A stretch of 64,000 bases of DNA from Bog-473 sp963804055 (GCA_963804055.1 CAWDOU010000005.1:372001-436000), one strand, 5' to 3'; positions 50,117 through 59,555 are shown, counted from the first letter of the stretch. Notes: generated by a model not told the origin, from the sequence alone. Numbers and translations are program-made.

Positions 50117-51469
50117 CCCGAGGATCTCGTCGACCATGTCGACGGTGGTATTGGGGTGGAGGAAGGCGAAGCGGGCCACCGTCTCGCCTTCCCAGGTCGT
50201 CGGCGTGACGAAGCCGATCTGCTCGTTGAGCAGTCGGGCCGACCACTCCTCGTAGTCGATCTTGCTCCATCCCGGGCGCCGGAACAGCACGATGGAGAGC
50301 CCGGGGTCGCGCACCAGCTCCACATGGGGTGACGCTGTGATCCGCTCGGCCGCCTCCTGGGCCATGGCCAGCCCCGCCTCGACGGCGACGCGGTACGCGT
50401 CGAGCCCGTTGACGGCCAGCGAGAACCAGAGCGGCAGCCCGCGGGCACGCCGGGTGAGGTGGAAGGCGTAGTCGCTCGGGTTCCATTCCTCGGGGTTCTC
50501 GCTGTGCAGAACCTCGAGGTACTGCGCGTCCTGGGTGTGCACGGCCTTGGCCAGATTGGGCTGGCGGTAGATCAGGGCCGCGCAGTCGAAGGGTGCGAAG
50601 AGCCACTTGTGGGGATCCACGATGAAGGAGTCGGCTCGTTCGAATCCGGCGAACCGGTCCCGCACGGACGGCGCGAACAATGCGGCGGCTCCCCCGTAGG
50701 CGCCGTCGATGTGGAACCACAGGGCGTGCTCGTCGGCGACGTCGGCCACGCCCGTCAGGTCGTCGACGATGCCGGCGTTCGTCGTTCCCGCGGTGGCGAC
50801 GACCCCGATGACGTCATCCCGTCGCGGATCCGCCTGCAACGCGGCCCGGAGCGCGCCGCCGGTGAGGCGATGGTCGTGCGTGGCGACGGTCAGGGTGCCG
50901 ACGCCGAGCACGTGAAGTGCCTTCCCCACCGACGAGTGCGCGTCCTCGCTCAGCGCGACGAGCGGACGGAGGGGCGGATTCGTCCGGCGCCGGTGACCCG
51001 CGGTGTCCCGGGCGACCATGAGCGCCGAAAGGTTGCCGGCCGACCCGCCCGCTACGAAGCAGCCTCCCGCCCCGGGCGGCAGGCCGGCCAGCGCGGAGAG
51101 CACGCCGAGGGCCTGATTCTCCGCCACCACGACCCCGGCGGCCTCGAGCCAGGAGGTGCCGTGCAGCGACGAGCACGAGACGAACATGTCGAAGAGGAGT
51201 GAGGCCTTCGTGGGGGCGGCCGGGATGAACGACAAGAAACGCGGGCTGTCACACGAGACGACGGCCGTGGAGAGTTTGTCCACGAAAAGCTGCAGCACGT
51301 CCCCGGCGTCGTTCCCCTCCGGCCGCATGAGCCCGGCCAGCTCCGCGTCGAGCGACTCGACGAGGCCGCCGAAGTCCAGTGCGACGGGGTCCATGGACAG
51401 GCGTTCCCGGCACGCCGCCAGGACGAGGTCGGTCATCGCCTCGTCGTAGTGGAACATGGCGCTCGCCAT
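50099..51469 (-). CDS. PLP-dependent decarboxylase (group II, aromatic amino acid/tyrosine type)
   Basis: The protein of about 456 residues has FVAGGSAGNLSALMVARD, LSEDAHSSVGKALHVLG, WFHIDGAYGGAA and the PLP lysine in SFIVDPHKWLFAPFDCAALI, the marks of the glutamate/aromatic-L-amino-acid decarboxylase family. Substrate cannot be fixed. An upstream frame adds 17 residues, but the ATG at 51469 overlaps the larC stop as ATGA, so translational coupling with larBC favours it. Its linkage to nickel-pincer cofactor genes is unusual. Confidence 0.87.
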   Translation of the reverse strand: MASAMFHYDEAMTDLVLAACRERLSMDPVALDFGGLVESLDAELAGLMRPEGNDAGDVLQLFVDKLSTAVVSCDSPRFLSFIPAAPTKASLLFDMFVSCSSLHGTSWLEAAGVVVAENQALGVLSALAGLPPGAGGCFVAGGSAGNLSALMVARDTAGHRRRTNPPLRPLVALSEDAHSSVGKALHVLGVGTLTVATHDHRLTGGALRAALQADPRRDDVIGVVATAGTTNAGIVDDLTGVADVADEHALWFHIDGAYGGAAALFAPSVRDRFAGFERADSFIVDPHKWLFAPFDCAALIYRQPNLAKAVHTQDAQYLEVLHSENPEEWNPSDYAFHLTRRARGLPLWFSLAVNGLDAYRVAVEAGLAMAQEAAERITASPHVELVRDPGLSIVLFRRPGWSKIDYEEWSARLLNEQIGFVTPTTWEGETVARFAFLHPNTTVDMVDEILGSMADA

Positions 51470-52686
51470 CAGGCGGGTGCTCCCTGCGGTCCGGCCGTGG
51501 CGCGCCGGCCGGCGCGCCACGCCTCCTCGGCCCGGCTGGCCACCTCGTGGGGCGGTGCCCCGGTCTTGGCCGCCACCAGGGCCACGTCGTCGAACTCGGG
51601 CTTGGCCCGTCCGCCGCTGACCTTCATCCGGATGGTCATGCCGTCGACGACGACGTGGTCGAGCAGGCGGGCGACCGGCCAGCGCTCCACCGCCGTGGCG
51701 CGGATCCCCATGGTGCCCGTCATCCTCTCGATCTCGGCCCGCAGCGTCTCCATGCGCGTGACATCGGCCAGGACGTGGAGGACATGGCCGGGGCGCCCCT
51801 TCTTCATTGTGACCGGGCTGACCCAGGCGTCGAGCGCCCCGGCTTCGAGTGCGGCGGCCACCGCCAGGCCCAACTGCTCGCCCGTGACGTCGTCGAGGTT
51901 CGTCTCGAGCAGCACCGCACCCTGTCCGGGCCCGATCGTCGGGTGCTCGACACGTCGGCCGATCACGACCTGGGTGCAGTTGGGCAGGTCGTCCATCTCC
52001 CCGGCACCCCCGCCGAACCCCGACGACGTGACGGTCATGTCGGGCAGCGGACCGAAGGACGTCGACAGCGCGGCCAGCAACGCCGCGCCGGTCGGCGTCG
52101 TGAGCTCAATGGCGACGTCGCGCCCGTAGGAGGGGACGCCCTCGAGCAGACGGACGGTGGCCGGCGCCGGGTTCGGCAGCCGCCCGTGGGCGCTGCGGAC
52201 CATGCCGGTTCCGGTGGCGACCGCGGAGGCGGAGACCTCGTCGACGCCGAGCACCTCGAGCGCAGCGGCCGTCCCGACGACATCGATGATCGCATCGTGC
52301 CCGCCGACCTCGTGGAAGTGCACCTGGTCGATCGGACGACGGTGCAGGGCGGACTCCACGGCGGCCAATCTGTGGAAGACCGCCTGGGCGCGCGCCGTCA
52401 CCCGGGCGGGCAGTGCGGCCTCCTCAATGAGGGCGGCGATCACGCCGTGGGTCCGCACCACCACGTCGTCGCCTCCCACGATGGCGCGGGTGCAGGCGAT
52501 CCCGCCGCGGATGCCCTCCTCGAATTCGAGGTGCCAGCCGGGCAGGGCCAGCCGGTCGAGCAGCGCGCGGATCTCGTCGACGTCGGCCCCGGCATCGACG
52601 AGCGATCCCAGCGCCATGTCCCCGGCGATGCCGGCGAAGCAGTGGAACCAGGCCACCGTGGAGGCGCCGGGCGTGGTGGCGGTCAC
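51469..52686 (-). CDS. larC: Nickel-pincer cofactor biosynthesis protein LarC (nickel insertion)
   Basis: The 405-residue protein has the LarC1 start VAWFHCFAGIAGDMALGSLVDAGAD, HFHEVGGHDAIIDVVGTA and the later LarC2 part ETNLDDVTGEQLGLAVAAALEAGALDAWVSPVTMKKGRPG. LarC uses CTP to put nickel into the pincer cofactor of lactate racemase. In Lactobacillus it is made by ribosomal frameshifting between larC1 and larC2; here it is one frame. The GTG start at 52686 overlaps the larB stop. No larA-type racemase gene is in the window. Confidence 0.9.
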   Translation of the reverse strand: MTATTPGASTVAWFHCFAGIAGDMALGSLVDAGADVDEIRALLDRLALPGWHLEFEEGIRGGIACTRAIVGGDDVVVRTHGVIAALIEEAALPARVTARAQAVFHRLAAVESALHRRPIDQVHFHEVGGHDAIIDVVGTAAALEVLGVDEVSASAVATGTGMVRSAHGRLPNPAPATVRLLEGVPSYGRDVAIELTTPTGAALLAALSTSFGPLPDMTVTSSGFGGGAGEMDDLPNCTQVVIGRRVEHPTIGPGQGAVLLETNLDDVTGEQLGLAVAAALEAGALDAWVSPVTMKKGRPGHVLHVLADVTRMETLRAEIERMTGTMGIRATAVERWPVARLLDHVVVDGMTIRMKVSGGRAKPEFDDVALVAAKTGAPPHEVASRAEEAWRAGRRATAGPQGAPA

Positions 52687-53444
52687 GGCAGCACCCGGGC
52701 AATTGCGCAGGCGGCGCCGTAGCCGTTGTCGATGCCGACGACCGTGATGCCCGAGGAGCAGGCGGAGAGCATGGTCAGCAGCGCGGTCACGCCTTCGAAG
52801 GCGGCGCCGTACCCGGTGCTGGTGGGAACGGCCACCACAGGTGCCGGCGTGAGGCCGCCGACGACGCTGGCGAGGGCGCCCTCCATGCCGGCGATGACCA
52901 CGACCGCATCCGCCATGGCGAGCGTGTCGACCTCGGCGAGCAGCCGGTGCAGCCCCGCCACACCGCAGTCGGTCAGCTGGGTGGCCGCGAAGCCGAGCGC
53001 GTCCAGCACGGCGGTGCACTCGGTGGCCACGGGAAGGTCGGCCGTCCCCGCCGTGATGACGACGACCGCACCCGCCCTGGGGGCCGCCGGACGGAAGACG
53101 ACGGTGGCGAGCGATCCGCTCCCGGCCACGGCGCCCGGACCGACACCGAGCGTGCCGGCGACGGCGGTCACCGCCTTGACCTGCGCCTCGGTGGCCCGGG
53201 TCAACAGGACCGGGCCGTCGCTCGCCGCCAGGAGCTCGCCCACCACAGCGGCACAGTGCTCCGGCGTCTTGCCGGGGCCGTACACGGCCTCGGGCATTCC
53301 GAGGCGCAGGTCGCGGTGGTGGTCCACCCGGGCGAACCCGAGGTCCGAATAGGGGAGGCGGCGCAGCTGGCGAACGGCGTCGTCGGGCGTGCAGCGCCCG
53401 CCGGCGACGTCTTCGATGAGCGCGCGAAGCGAGGAAGCGTCCAT
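52683..53444 (-). CDS. larB: Nickel-pincer cofactor biosynthesis protein LarB
   Basis: The 253-residue protein begins SSLRALIEDVAGGRCTPDDAVRQLRRLPYSDLGFARVDHHRDLR and has a PurE-like C-terminal domain with VVVITAGTADLPVATECTAVLDALG and ADAVVVIAGMEGALASVVGGL, as in LarB. It carboxylates and hydrolyses nicotinic acid adenine dinucleotide, giving the pyridinium-3,5-dicarboxylate mononucleotide. First gene of larB-larC-decarboxylase. The ATG at 53444 is chosen over a longer frame opening at 53465. Confidence 0.9.
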   Translation of the reverse strand: MDASSLRALIEDVAGGRCTPDDAVRQLRRLPYSDLGFARVDHHRDLRLGMPEAVYGPGKTPEHCAAVVGELLAASDGPVLLTRATEAQVKAVTAVAGTLGVGPGAVAGSGSLATVVFRPAAPRAGAVVVITAGTADLPVATECTAVLDALGFAATQLTDCGVAGLHRLLAEVDTLAMADAVVVIAGMEGALASVVGGLTPAPVVAVPTSTGYGAAFEGVTALLTMLSACSSGITVVGIDNGYGAACAIARVLP

Positions 53445-53453
53445 GACCTGCTC

Positions 53454-53459
53454 TATCCT
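53454..53459 (+). promoter_or_regulatory. Leaderless -10 box TATCCT for pheA
   Basis: TATCCT ends eight bases before the pheA GTG at 53468 in the 23-base gap to the divergent larB start. No ribosome site is present. Confidence 0.4.
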
Positions 53460-53467
53460 GCCCAACT

Positions 53468-54403
53468 GTGAACCCCCCTGCGACCTCGGTGGCCTACTTC
53501 GGCCCGGAGGCGACCTTCACCCAGGAAGCGCTCCTGACCCAGTCCGACCTCGCTGGCGCCGACCTGCGGGCCCTCCCGTCCATCACATCTGTGCTCGAGG
53601 CCGTTGCCCGTGGCGAGGTCGAGTTCGGTTTCGTGCCCATTGAGAACGGGATCGAAGGCACGGTCAGCGCCACGATCGACGGCCTGATTCATGACGTCGA
53701 CCTGCACATTCAGCGTGAGGTCGTGATGGACATCCACCTGCACCTGATGGCGCCGGCGGGCACCGGGCTCGACGACATCCGGGCCGTGTCGTCCTACCCC
53801 CATGCGCTGGCCCAGTGCCAGAAGTACCTGGCCCGCGCCCTGCCCGAGGCCGAACAGCGGGCGGCCAATTCCACGGCCGACGCCGCCCGGGTCCTGGGCG
53901 ACTCGCGCGCCGCCGGGGAGGCCGCCATTGCGCCCAGACTGGCCGCCGAGCGCTACGGCCTGGCCATCGTGGCGGAGGACGTCGAGGACCATCCGGAGAA
54001 CCAGACGCGCTTCGTGCTCCTGGCCCGGGCCCGCGTCCCTGCTCCGACGGGGCACGACAAGACGAGCATCGTCTGCTTCCAGCGGGACGACCACCCGGGG
54101 AGCCTGCACGGTATCGTCGGGCAATTCGCGGCACGCAACATCAACCTGAGCAAGCTCGAATCGCGTCCCACGAAGCAGGCTCTCGGCGACTATTGCTTCG
54201 TCATCGACCTGTCAGGCCACGTCGGTGACGAGGTCGTGGCGGACTGCCTGCGGGATCTCCACACCGGTCTGGCCAGTGTGAAGTTCCTCGGTTCCTACCC
54301 GGCAGCGGGTGAGCGCGGCCCCGAACAGCGCCGTCAGGCCGATGCGGCATGGCAGGCCGCCGACTCCTGGCTGCGTGCGATCCGCAGCGTCATCGAATCG
54401 TAG
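53468..54403 (+). CDS. pheA: Prephenate dehydratase
   Basis: The 311-residue enzyme makes phenylpyruvate from prephenate. AYFGPEATFTQEAL and FVPIENGIEGTVSATIDGL are its catalytic signatures, with NQTRFVLLARA near the end of the domain (TRF, the catalytic Thr). A C-terminal ACT domain has HPGSLHGIVGQFAARNINLSKLESRP (ESRP) and GDYCFVIDL, which binds phenylalanine for feedback control. Stand-alone PDT-ACT type. It overlaps the convergent MFS gene by 14 bases. Confidence 0.94.
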   Translation: MNPPATSVAYFGPEATFTQEALLTQSDLAGADLRALPSITSVLEAVARGEVEFGFVPIENGIEGTVSATIDGLIHDVDLHIQREVVMDIHLHLMAPAGTGLDDIRAVSSYPHALAQCQKYLARALPEAEQRAANSTADAARVLGDSRAAGEAAIAPRLAAERYGLAIVAEDVEDHPENQTRFVLLARARVPAPTGHDKTSIVCFQRDDHPGSLHGIVGQFAARNINLSKLESRPTKQALGDYCFVIDLSGHVGDEVVADCLRDLHTGLASVKFLGSYPAAGERGPEQRRQADAAWQAADSWLRAIRSVIES

Positions 54404-55778
54404 GCGCCTCGACGGTGCGGGCCAGCGACCCGGGCAGGCGGCGGGCGATGGCCAGAGCGACCACGGCGGCCGTGCCGGCAACCGCGAACGCGACCAGGAC
54501 GCCGGCGCCGACGGGACGGGCATGCCGGGTGAACGCGGCCACCGCGGCGCCGCCGATGCCGACGCCGAGTGCGATCCCCAGCACGTCGGCCAGGTTCAGC
54601 GATGCGGAGGCCCAGCCTTCGCGTCCACGCGGCGCGGCCCGCAGCATCATGAGCGAGATCGGCGCGTAGCTCAGACCCATCCCCAGACCGGCGGCCGACC
54701 AGGCGATGAACGCCTCCACGACGGGCACACCGGATCGCAACTGCCAGGCCATGCCGGCCGTGCCGAGCAGAATCAGGACGAGGCCAGTGCGGACGAGGCG
54801 CGCTCCCTCCCACCGGTCGCTGAGACGCGCCTGGACCCAGCTGCCGGCCGTCCAGGCCAGGGTGGACGCCGTCACGACGGCGCCGGCGACGAGCGTGCTG
54901 TGCCCGCGCACCGTCGTGACGGTCAACGTGACGTACGCGTCCACGCCGAAGAAGGCGAAGGTCAGGAGGCCCCGGCTCAGGATGGTGGCCGGCAGGCCCC
55001 GAGCGGCGCGCAGCGTCCCCGGAGGGAGCAGCCGGCGAAGCGGGGCGACACCGACGATGACGCCGAGCGCGGCGAGCCCGAGCCCGAGAAGCAGGTGGTG
55101 CGCGCTCAGGGCCCCCAGGACCAAGGCGGTGCCGAGCGCGGTCCGGACGGCGTCTGCGATGCGATGCTCCTCGGCCGGCGGCGCATCGGTGCGCCCGAGG
55201 CGGACGAGTGCCGGGACGGCGATCGGCCCGGCCACGAGCACCAGGGGGATGAGGCCGAGGAACACCCAGCGCCATCCGAACAGGTGCGCCACGGCGGCCG
55301 CGAGACCCGGACCGACGATGCCCGGGACCACCCAGGCCGTCGAGAGGACGGCCATCATGCGGGCCCGCTGCGCCTCGCGCAAGCTCCGCCCTATGGCGAC
55401 GTAGGCGACCGCGGGCACCGCGCCGGCGCCGAGCCCCTGGAGGCAGCGGCCGGCCACCAGCACCCCCATGCTGGGGGCGAGGCCCGCAACGAGGAGGCCG
55501 GCCGAGAAGAGGGCCAGGCCGGCGACGTACGGGCGAGCCGGGCCGTGGCGATCGGCGTCGCGGCCGGCCGCGACGATCCCGACCAGGCTGGCCAACTGGA
55601 AGGTCGAGAAGACCCAGCCGTAGAGCGCCAGTCCATGGAGGTCGTGCGCGACCAACGGCATGACCGTGATGACGGCCAGGGCCTCCGAGGCCACGAACGT
55701 CACGCTCAACACCAGGCCCAGCGTCAGCGCGCGGCGGTGCGGTGCCCACAGCCCGTCGCCCCGCACGCCTCCGTCCAT
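54390..55778 (-). CDS. MFS transporter (12-TMS)
   Basis: The 462-residue membrane protein has ALTLGLVLSVTFVASEALAVITVMPLVA as first segment, AGRDADRHGPARPY (motif A region) and CLQGLGAGAVPAVAYVAIG (motif C-like), with 12-14 segments. It is probably a drug or metabolite exporter. ATG at 55778 chosen; an upstream frame adds a non-membrane extension. It is convergent with pheA and divergent from the amidohydrolase operon, sharing a 55-base intergenic region. Confidence 0.86.
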   Translation of the reverse strand: MDGGVRGDGLWAPHRRALTLGLVLSVTFVASEALAVITVMPLVAHDLHGLALYGWVFSTFQLASLVGIVAAGRDADRHGPARPYVAGLALFSAGLLVAGLAPSMGVLVAGRCLQGLGAGAVPAVAYVAIGRSLREAQRARMMAVLSTAWVVPGIVGPGLAAAVAHLFGWRWVFLGLIPLVLVAGPIAVPALVRLGRTDAPPAEEHRIADAVRTALGTALVLGALSAHHLLLGLGLAALGVIVGVAPLRRLLPPGTLRAARGLPATILSRGLLTFAFFGVDAYVTLTVTTVRGHSTLVAGAVVTASTLAWTAGSWVQARLSDRWEGARLVRTGLVLILLGTAGMAWQLRSGVPVVEAFIAWSAAGLGMGLSYAPISLMMLRAAPRGREGWASASLNLADVLGIALGVGIGGAAVAAFTRHARPVGAGVLVAFAVAGTAAVVALAIARRLPGSLARTVEAPTIR

Positions 55779-55808
55779 GCGGGCGAGACTAGGGGGAACG
55801 ACCGCTGG

Positions 55809-55814
55809 TACTCT
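55809..55814 (+). promoter_or_regulatory. Promoter -10 TGG-TACTCT for the amidohydrolase operon
   Basis: TACTCT with an upstream TG (extended -10) lies 25 bases before the ATG at 55834, in the 55-base gap between divergent genes. Confidence 0.45.
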
Positions 55815-55833
55815 GCGCCGGGGAGGGCACGTG

Positions 55834-56979
55834 ATGCTGCAGACCATCGACGTCGATCAGCACCTGTTCGAGTCGAGGACGACCTGGTCCGAGTACATCG
55901 ATCCGGCGCGCCGTTCCGACGCGCTGTCCATCGCGGACGATGACGCCGGATGGCCCTGGCTGACGTGGCGGGGCGACCGGCTCGCGCCACTCGAGGTCCC
56001 GATCCCGGAGCGCTCCAGCCTGATCGGGGAGGACCGCCTCCGCCGCCTGCGCGGTGAACGTGCCGCAGCGTCGTTCGAGGAGCAGGTGCCCGACTCCTAC
56101 CGCCTCGCCGGCGCGCGCCTGACGTCGCTCGACTCCTTCGGGCTCGACGCGGCCGTCCTGTTCCCGAACTACGGGCTCTTGTGGGAGCAGCGGCTGGCCT
56201 CGGACCGCGACGCGCAGCGGGCCAACGCGCGGGCCTACAACCGCTTCGTGGCCGACGCATGCAGCGACGGCGCGGGCAGGCTCTTCGGCGTGGCCCATGT
56301 CCTGCTGCACGACCCGGTCTGGGCCGTGGAGGAGATCCGGCGGGTGCGCGCGCAGGGCGTGCGGCTGGCCATGATCGCCCCGGCCCCGGTGGACGGCAAG
56401 CCGCTCTCGCATCCCGACTTCGATCCGGTCTGGGCCGCGTTCAGCGACGAAGGCGTGGCTCCCGTCTTTCACGTCTCGGACTTCGAGAGCCCGCTGCACC
56501 CGGCCTGGCGGACGGGGGAGCACGAGGAGGGCGAGCAGCTCTTCGACTCGATCTTCCTCTACCTGGCCCCTGCCGTCGCGCTCGCCAACCTGATCCTCAC
56601 CGGGACCCTGGAGCGCTTCCCGAAGCTCCGCGTCGGCGTCGTCGAGCTGACTGCCAGTTGGGTGCCGCACTTCCTCCTGCACATCGACGGGGCGTCGGAC
56701 TTCTACACGCAGCGTCACGGGGAGCCCTTCCACAAGCTGTCGGACCGCCCCTCGAATTACTTCCTGCGCCAGGTGCGCGTGGCCGCGCTGCCCTACGAAA
56801 TGCCGAACCGGTTGGTCCCCAAGGTCGGGGAGGACACCTACATGCTGGGCAGCGACTGGCCCCATGCCGAAGGTGTCGCGGACCCGATGGCGCAGGCCCA
56901 GCGGGCCGTGGCCGGGCTGCCCGAGCCGGCTCGGGCCAACATCCTGGGCGCCAACGCGGCGTGGCTCCTCGGGTTGTGA
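55834..56979 (+). CDS. Amidohydrolase family 2 protein (ACMSD-like)
   Basis: The 381-residue TIM-barrel enzyme starts QTIDVDQHLFESRTTWSEYIDP, where DxDxH is the first metal motif of the amidohydrolase-2 family, and ends MLGSDWPHAEGVADPM, the metal Asp. PVFHVSDF contains the middle His. Relatives are decarboxylases or hydrolases in catabolism of aromatic compounds. GGGAGGG precedes the ATG; a GTG three bases upstream is an alternative. It heads an operon with two VOC-family genes. Confidence 0.88.
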   Translation: MLQTIDVDQHLFESRTTWSEYIDPARRSDALSIADDDAGWPWLTWRGDRLAPLEVPIPERSSLIGEDRLRRLRGERAAASFEEQVPDSYRLAGARLTSLDSFGLDAAVLFPNYGLLWEQRLASDRDAQRANARAYNRFVADACSDGAGRLFGVAHVLLHDPVWAVEEIRRVRAQGVRLAMIAPAPVDGKPLSHPDFDPVWAAFSDEGVAPVFHVSDFESPLHPAWRTGEHEEGEQLFDSIFLYLAPAVALANLILTGTLERFPKLRVGVVELTASWVPHFLLHIDGASDFYTQRHGEPFHKLSDRPSNYFLRQVRVAALPYEMPNRLVPKVGEDTYMLGSDWPHAEGVADPMAQAQRAVAGLPEPARANILGANAAWLLGL

Positions 56980-57470
56980 CCGTCGACCTCGAGGCGGCGG
57001 CTGCAGAACGTGAGCGCCTGCGCGCCGCGTACCTCCAGGACCCGAAGGCCCGCCCCACCTCGACGGCACGCGGCGTCCACCACGTCGCGCTCCTGTGCTC
57101 CGACGTCGAGCGGACCATCCGGTTCTATCAGGGCCTCCTCGGCTTCCCTTTGGCGGAGCTCTTCGAGAACCGCGACTACAAGGGATCGACGCATCTCTTC
57201 TTCGACCTCGGCCACGACAACACGCTGGCTTTCTTCGACTTCCCGGACCTGGGGCTCGCGCCCTACTCCGAGGTGCTGGGCGGGTTCCACCATCTCGCCA
57301 TCTCGGTCGACCGGGCACAGTGGGACGCGGCGCGGGCCCGCCTCGACGAGGCCGGCATCCCCACGCAGGTCGAGAGTGGGATCTCGTTGTACTTCTCGGA
57401 CCCCGACGGCGTCCGACTCGAGCTCATTGCCGAGGATCTCGGTTCGCTGTACGGCACCCCGTTGCACTGA
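56976..57470 (+). CDS. VOC-family protein (extradiol dioxygenase/glyoxalase fold)
   Basis: The 164-residue protein has ARGVHHVALLCSDVERTIRFYQGLLGFPLAELFEN and GGFHHLAISVDRAQWDAARARLDEAGIP, the paired beta-alpha-beta units of the vicinal oxygen chelate fold, with His in the first unit and Glu (RLELIAEDL) as metal ligands. It overlaps the amidohydrolase gene by four bases. Activity unknown; it may open or isomerise the amidohydrolase product. Confidence 0.87.
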   Translation: MTVDLEAAAAERERLRAAYLQDPKARPTSTARGVHHVALLCSDVERTIRFYQGLLGFPLAELFENRDYKGSTHLFFDLGHDNTLAFFDFPDLGLAPYSEVLGGFHHLAISVDRAQWDAARARLDEAGIPTQVESGISLYFSDPDGVRLELIAEDLGSLYGTPLH

Positions 57471-57853
57471 TGGCGGTGACGGGGTTGGCCAACCTGGCCA
57501 TCAAGGTGGCAGATCTCGAGAAGGCGTGCGCCTGGTACGAGGCGGCCGGCGCCACAGTGACCGAGCCGGTCGCGTGGGAGAACGGCCGCCGGGCCGATGT
57601 GCAGCTGGGCGTGCTCTCGCTGACACTCTTCACCAAGGCGATCTACGAGGACGCGTGCTCGCTGCCCGACGAGGGCTTCCTGCACCCCGCGCTCTTCGTC
57701 GACGACCTCGACGCCGAGTTGGAGCGCCACCATGTGCTCTGGGGTCCGCGCACCGTCAGCGGGACGTTCGGGACGCGCCGCATCGCGTTCGTGGAGGCAC
57801 CGGGCGGTATCCGGCTCGAGTTCATGGAGCAGATCGAGGAACCGCCGGGCTGA
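57470..57853 (+). CDS. VOC-family protein, second copy
   Basis: The 127-residue protein starts TGLANLAIKVADLEKACAWYEAAGATV and ends GGIRLEFMEQIEEPPG, a single VOC module. In the first unit the usual metal His is Asn-Leu-Ala, so one ligand may be missing, which leaves metal binding doubtful. ATG shares a base with the stop of the preceding gene. It ends 15 bases before the convergent MFS gene. Confidence 0.83.
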   Translation: MAVTGLANLAIKVADLEKACAWYEAAGATVTEPVAWENGRRADVQLGVLSLTLFTKAIYEDACSLPDEGFLHPALFVDDLDAELERHHVLWGPRTVSGTFGTRRIAFVEAPGGIRLEFMEQIEEPPG

Positions 57854-57868
57854 GCGGCCCGGCGTTCC

Positions 57869-59395
57869 TCAGGCCTGTTCGAGCGCGAGAGCCGGTTCTT
57901 CGACGACCGGCTCCAGTGGCGCCTCCCGCGTGGCAGCAGCTGTCTGCTCCAGCATGCCGCGGCCGGGCAACGTGGCCAGCGCCACCAGCGCGGTGACGGC
58001 CAGCAGGCCGGCGCCGACCAGGAACGACAGTGCATACCCGTCCGTGAGCGCCGCGCCGGGGTGACCGGGCGTCGAGGCCAGCGTCCGGGAGGTCCGATTG
58101 GCCGCCACGGTGGCCAGCGCGGCGAGACCGATGGCGGCACCAACCGTTCGTGACGTGTTGAGAAGCCCGGAGGCCAGTCCGGCTTCAGCCCGCGCGACAC
58201 CAGCGGTGCCGGCGACGGCGATGGGCGTCACGGCCAGGCCCATGCCCAGGCCGATGAGCACGAAGGGCACCAGGAGGTCCGCCAGGAACGTGCTGCTCGT
58301 CGAGATCTGGGAGAGCCACACCAGCCCACCTCCGGCCACCAACGTGCCGAGGATGATCAGTGGGCGAGGCCCGAACCTGGGCACGAGCCGTGCCGTGAGC
58401 TGGGCGCCGGCCGCGATGAGCACTGTCTGGGGCAGGAAGGCGAGCCCCGCCTGCAGCGGGCTGAACCCGAGCACGCGTTGCATGTAGAGCGTCTCGAAGT
58501 ACCACGAGCCGAACAGCGCGCCGAACATCAGGAACATCACGACGTTGCCGCCGGCGACCGAGCGCGAGCGGAAGATGCGCAGCGGCACGAGAGGAGCCTT
58601 CGAGACTCGCGCCTGGAGGACGAGAAAAACGGCCAGGAGGATGACGCCGAGCGCAAGGGGCATGAGCACCTGAGCCGAACCCCACGAGTACGTCTCCGTG
58701 CGCACGAGAGCGAAGACCAGGGCCACGAGTCCCGCGGTGACCGTGATGGCGCCACCGAGGTCGAGGTGGCGGTGCGCCATGTCGGCCCACGATTCGGGGA
58801 GGTCACGCCGCGCCGCCAGGAGCGCGACGATGCCGACGGGCACGTTCACGAAGAGGATCCAACGCCAATTGAGCAGGTCCGTCAGAATGCCGCCGAGCAG
58901 CGCGCCGGCCGACGCGCCGGCCGACGACACGGCGCTCCAGGCACCGAGAGCCCAGGCGCGCGTCGGCCCTTCGGGGAAGGTCGCGGTGAGGATCGTCAAC
59001 GTTGCGGGGGCGAGGATGGCGGCGCCGATCCCCTGCAGGGCCCGCGCACCAACGAGCCAGGCCTCGTTCTGTGCCAGCCCGCCCAGCAGGCTCGAGAGGG
59101 TGAAGACCGTGAGGCCGATGAGGAAGACCTTGCGCCGTCCGAACAGGTCAGCGGCGCGACCGCCGAGCAGGAGGAACCCGGCGAAGGTGAGTGTGTAGGC
59201 GTTGACGATCCACTGCAGCCCCGAGGTGCTGAAGTGCAGGTCGTTCTGAATGGACGGCAGCGCCACGTTGACGATGGACGCGTCGAGCACGACCATGAAC
59301 TGGCCGACGCACACGAGAGCAAGGACGAGCCAGGCCGGCACGTGGCGTCCCGGTTCCAGCTCAATGAGCGTGCCCCCCTTGGGGTTTGCGGCCAT
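57869..59395 (-). CDS. MFS transporter, DHA2 drug-efflux type
   Basis: The 508-residue protein has PAWLVLALVCVGQFMVVLDASIVNVALPSIQ as first segment, GGRAADLFGRRKVFLIGL (motif A) and ALQGIGAAILAPATLTIL (motif C), with 14 segments. The motif spacing is typical for EmrB/QacA-type multidrug pumps. GAAGGAGACCG precedes the ATG. It is a second pump in the window, of clearer DHA2 type than the one at 45997. Confidence 0.9.
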   Translation of the reverse strand: MAANPKGGTLIELEPGRHVPAWLVLALVCVGQFMVVLDASIVNVALPSIQNDLHFSTSGLQWIVNAYTLTFAGFLLLGGRAADLFGRRKVFLIGLTVFTLSSLLGGLAQNEAWLVGARALQGIGAAILAPATLTILTATFPEGPTRAWALGAWSAVSSAGASAGALLGGILTDLLNWRWILFVNVPVGIVALLAARRDLPESWADMAHRHLDLGGAITVTAGLVALVFALVRTETYSWGSAQVLMPLALGVILLAVFLVLQARVSKAPLVPLRIFRSRSVAGGNVVMFLMFGALFGSWYFETLYMQRVLGFSPLQAGLAFLPQTVLIAAGAQLTARLVPRFGPRPLIILGTLVAGGGLVWLSQISTSSTFLADLLVPFVLIGLGMGLAVTPIAVAGTAGVARAEAGLASGLLNTSRTVGAAIGLAALATVAANRTSRTLASTPGHPGAALTDGYALSFLVGAGLLAVTALVALATLPGRGMLEQTAAATREAPLEPVVEEPALALEQA

Positions 59396-59555
59396 CGGTC
59401 TCCTTCGGCGAGCACGTGGGATCCACCAACCCGACTCGTTGGGGGCAACGTCACCCGGTCGTCAGCTATTCCCACTGTCGATCCGGCGGGATCGGACGGG
59501 ATCCTCCTCTATGGACGACCCGTTCTACTGCGCTGATGTGACAGGCTCTGGCGCC

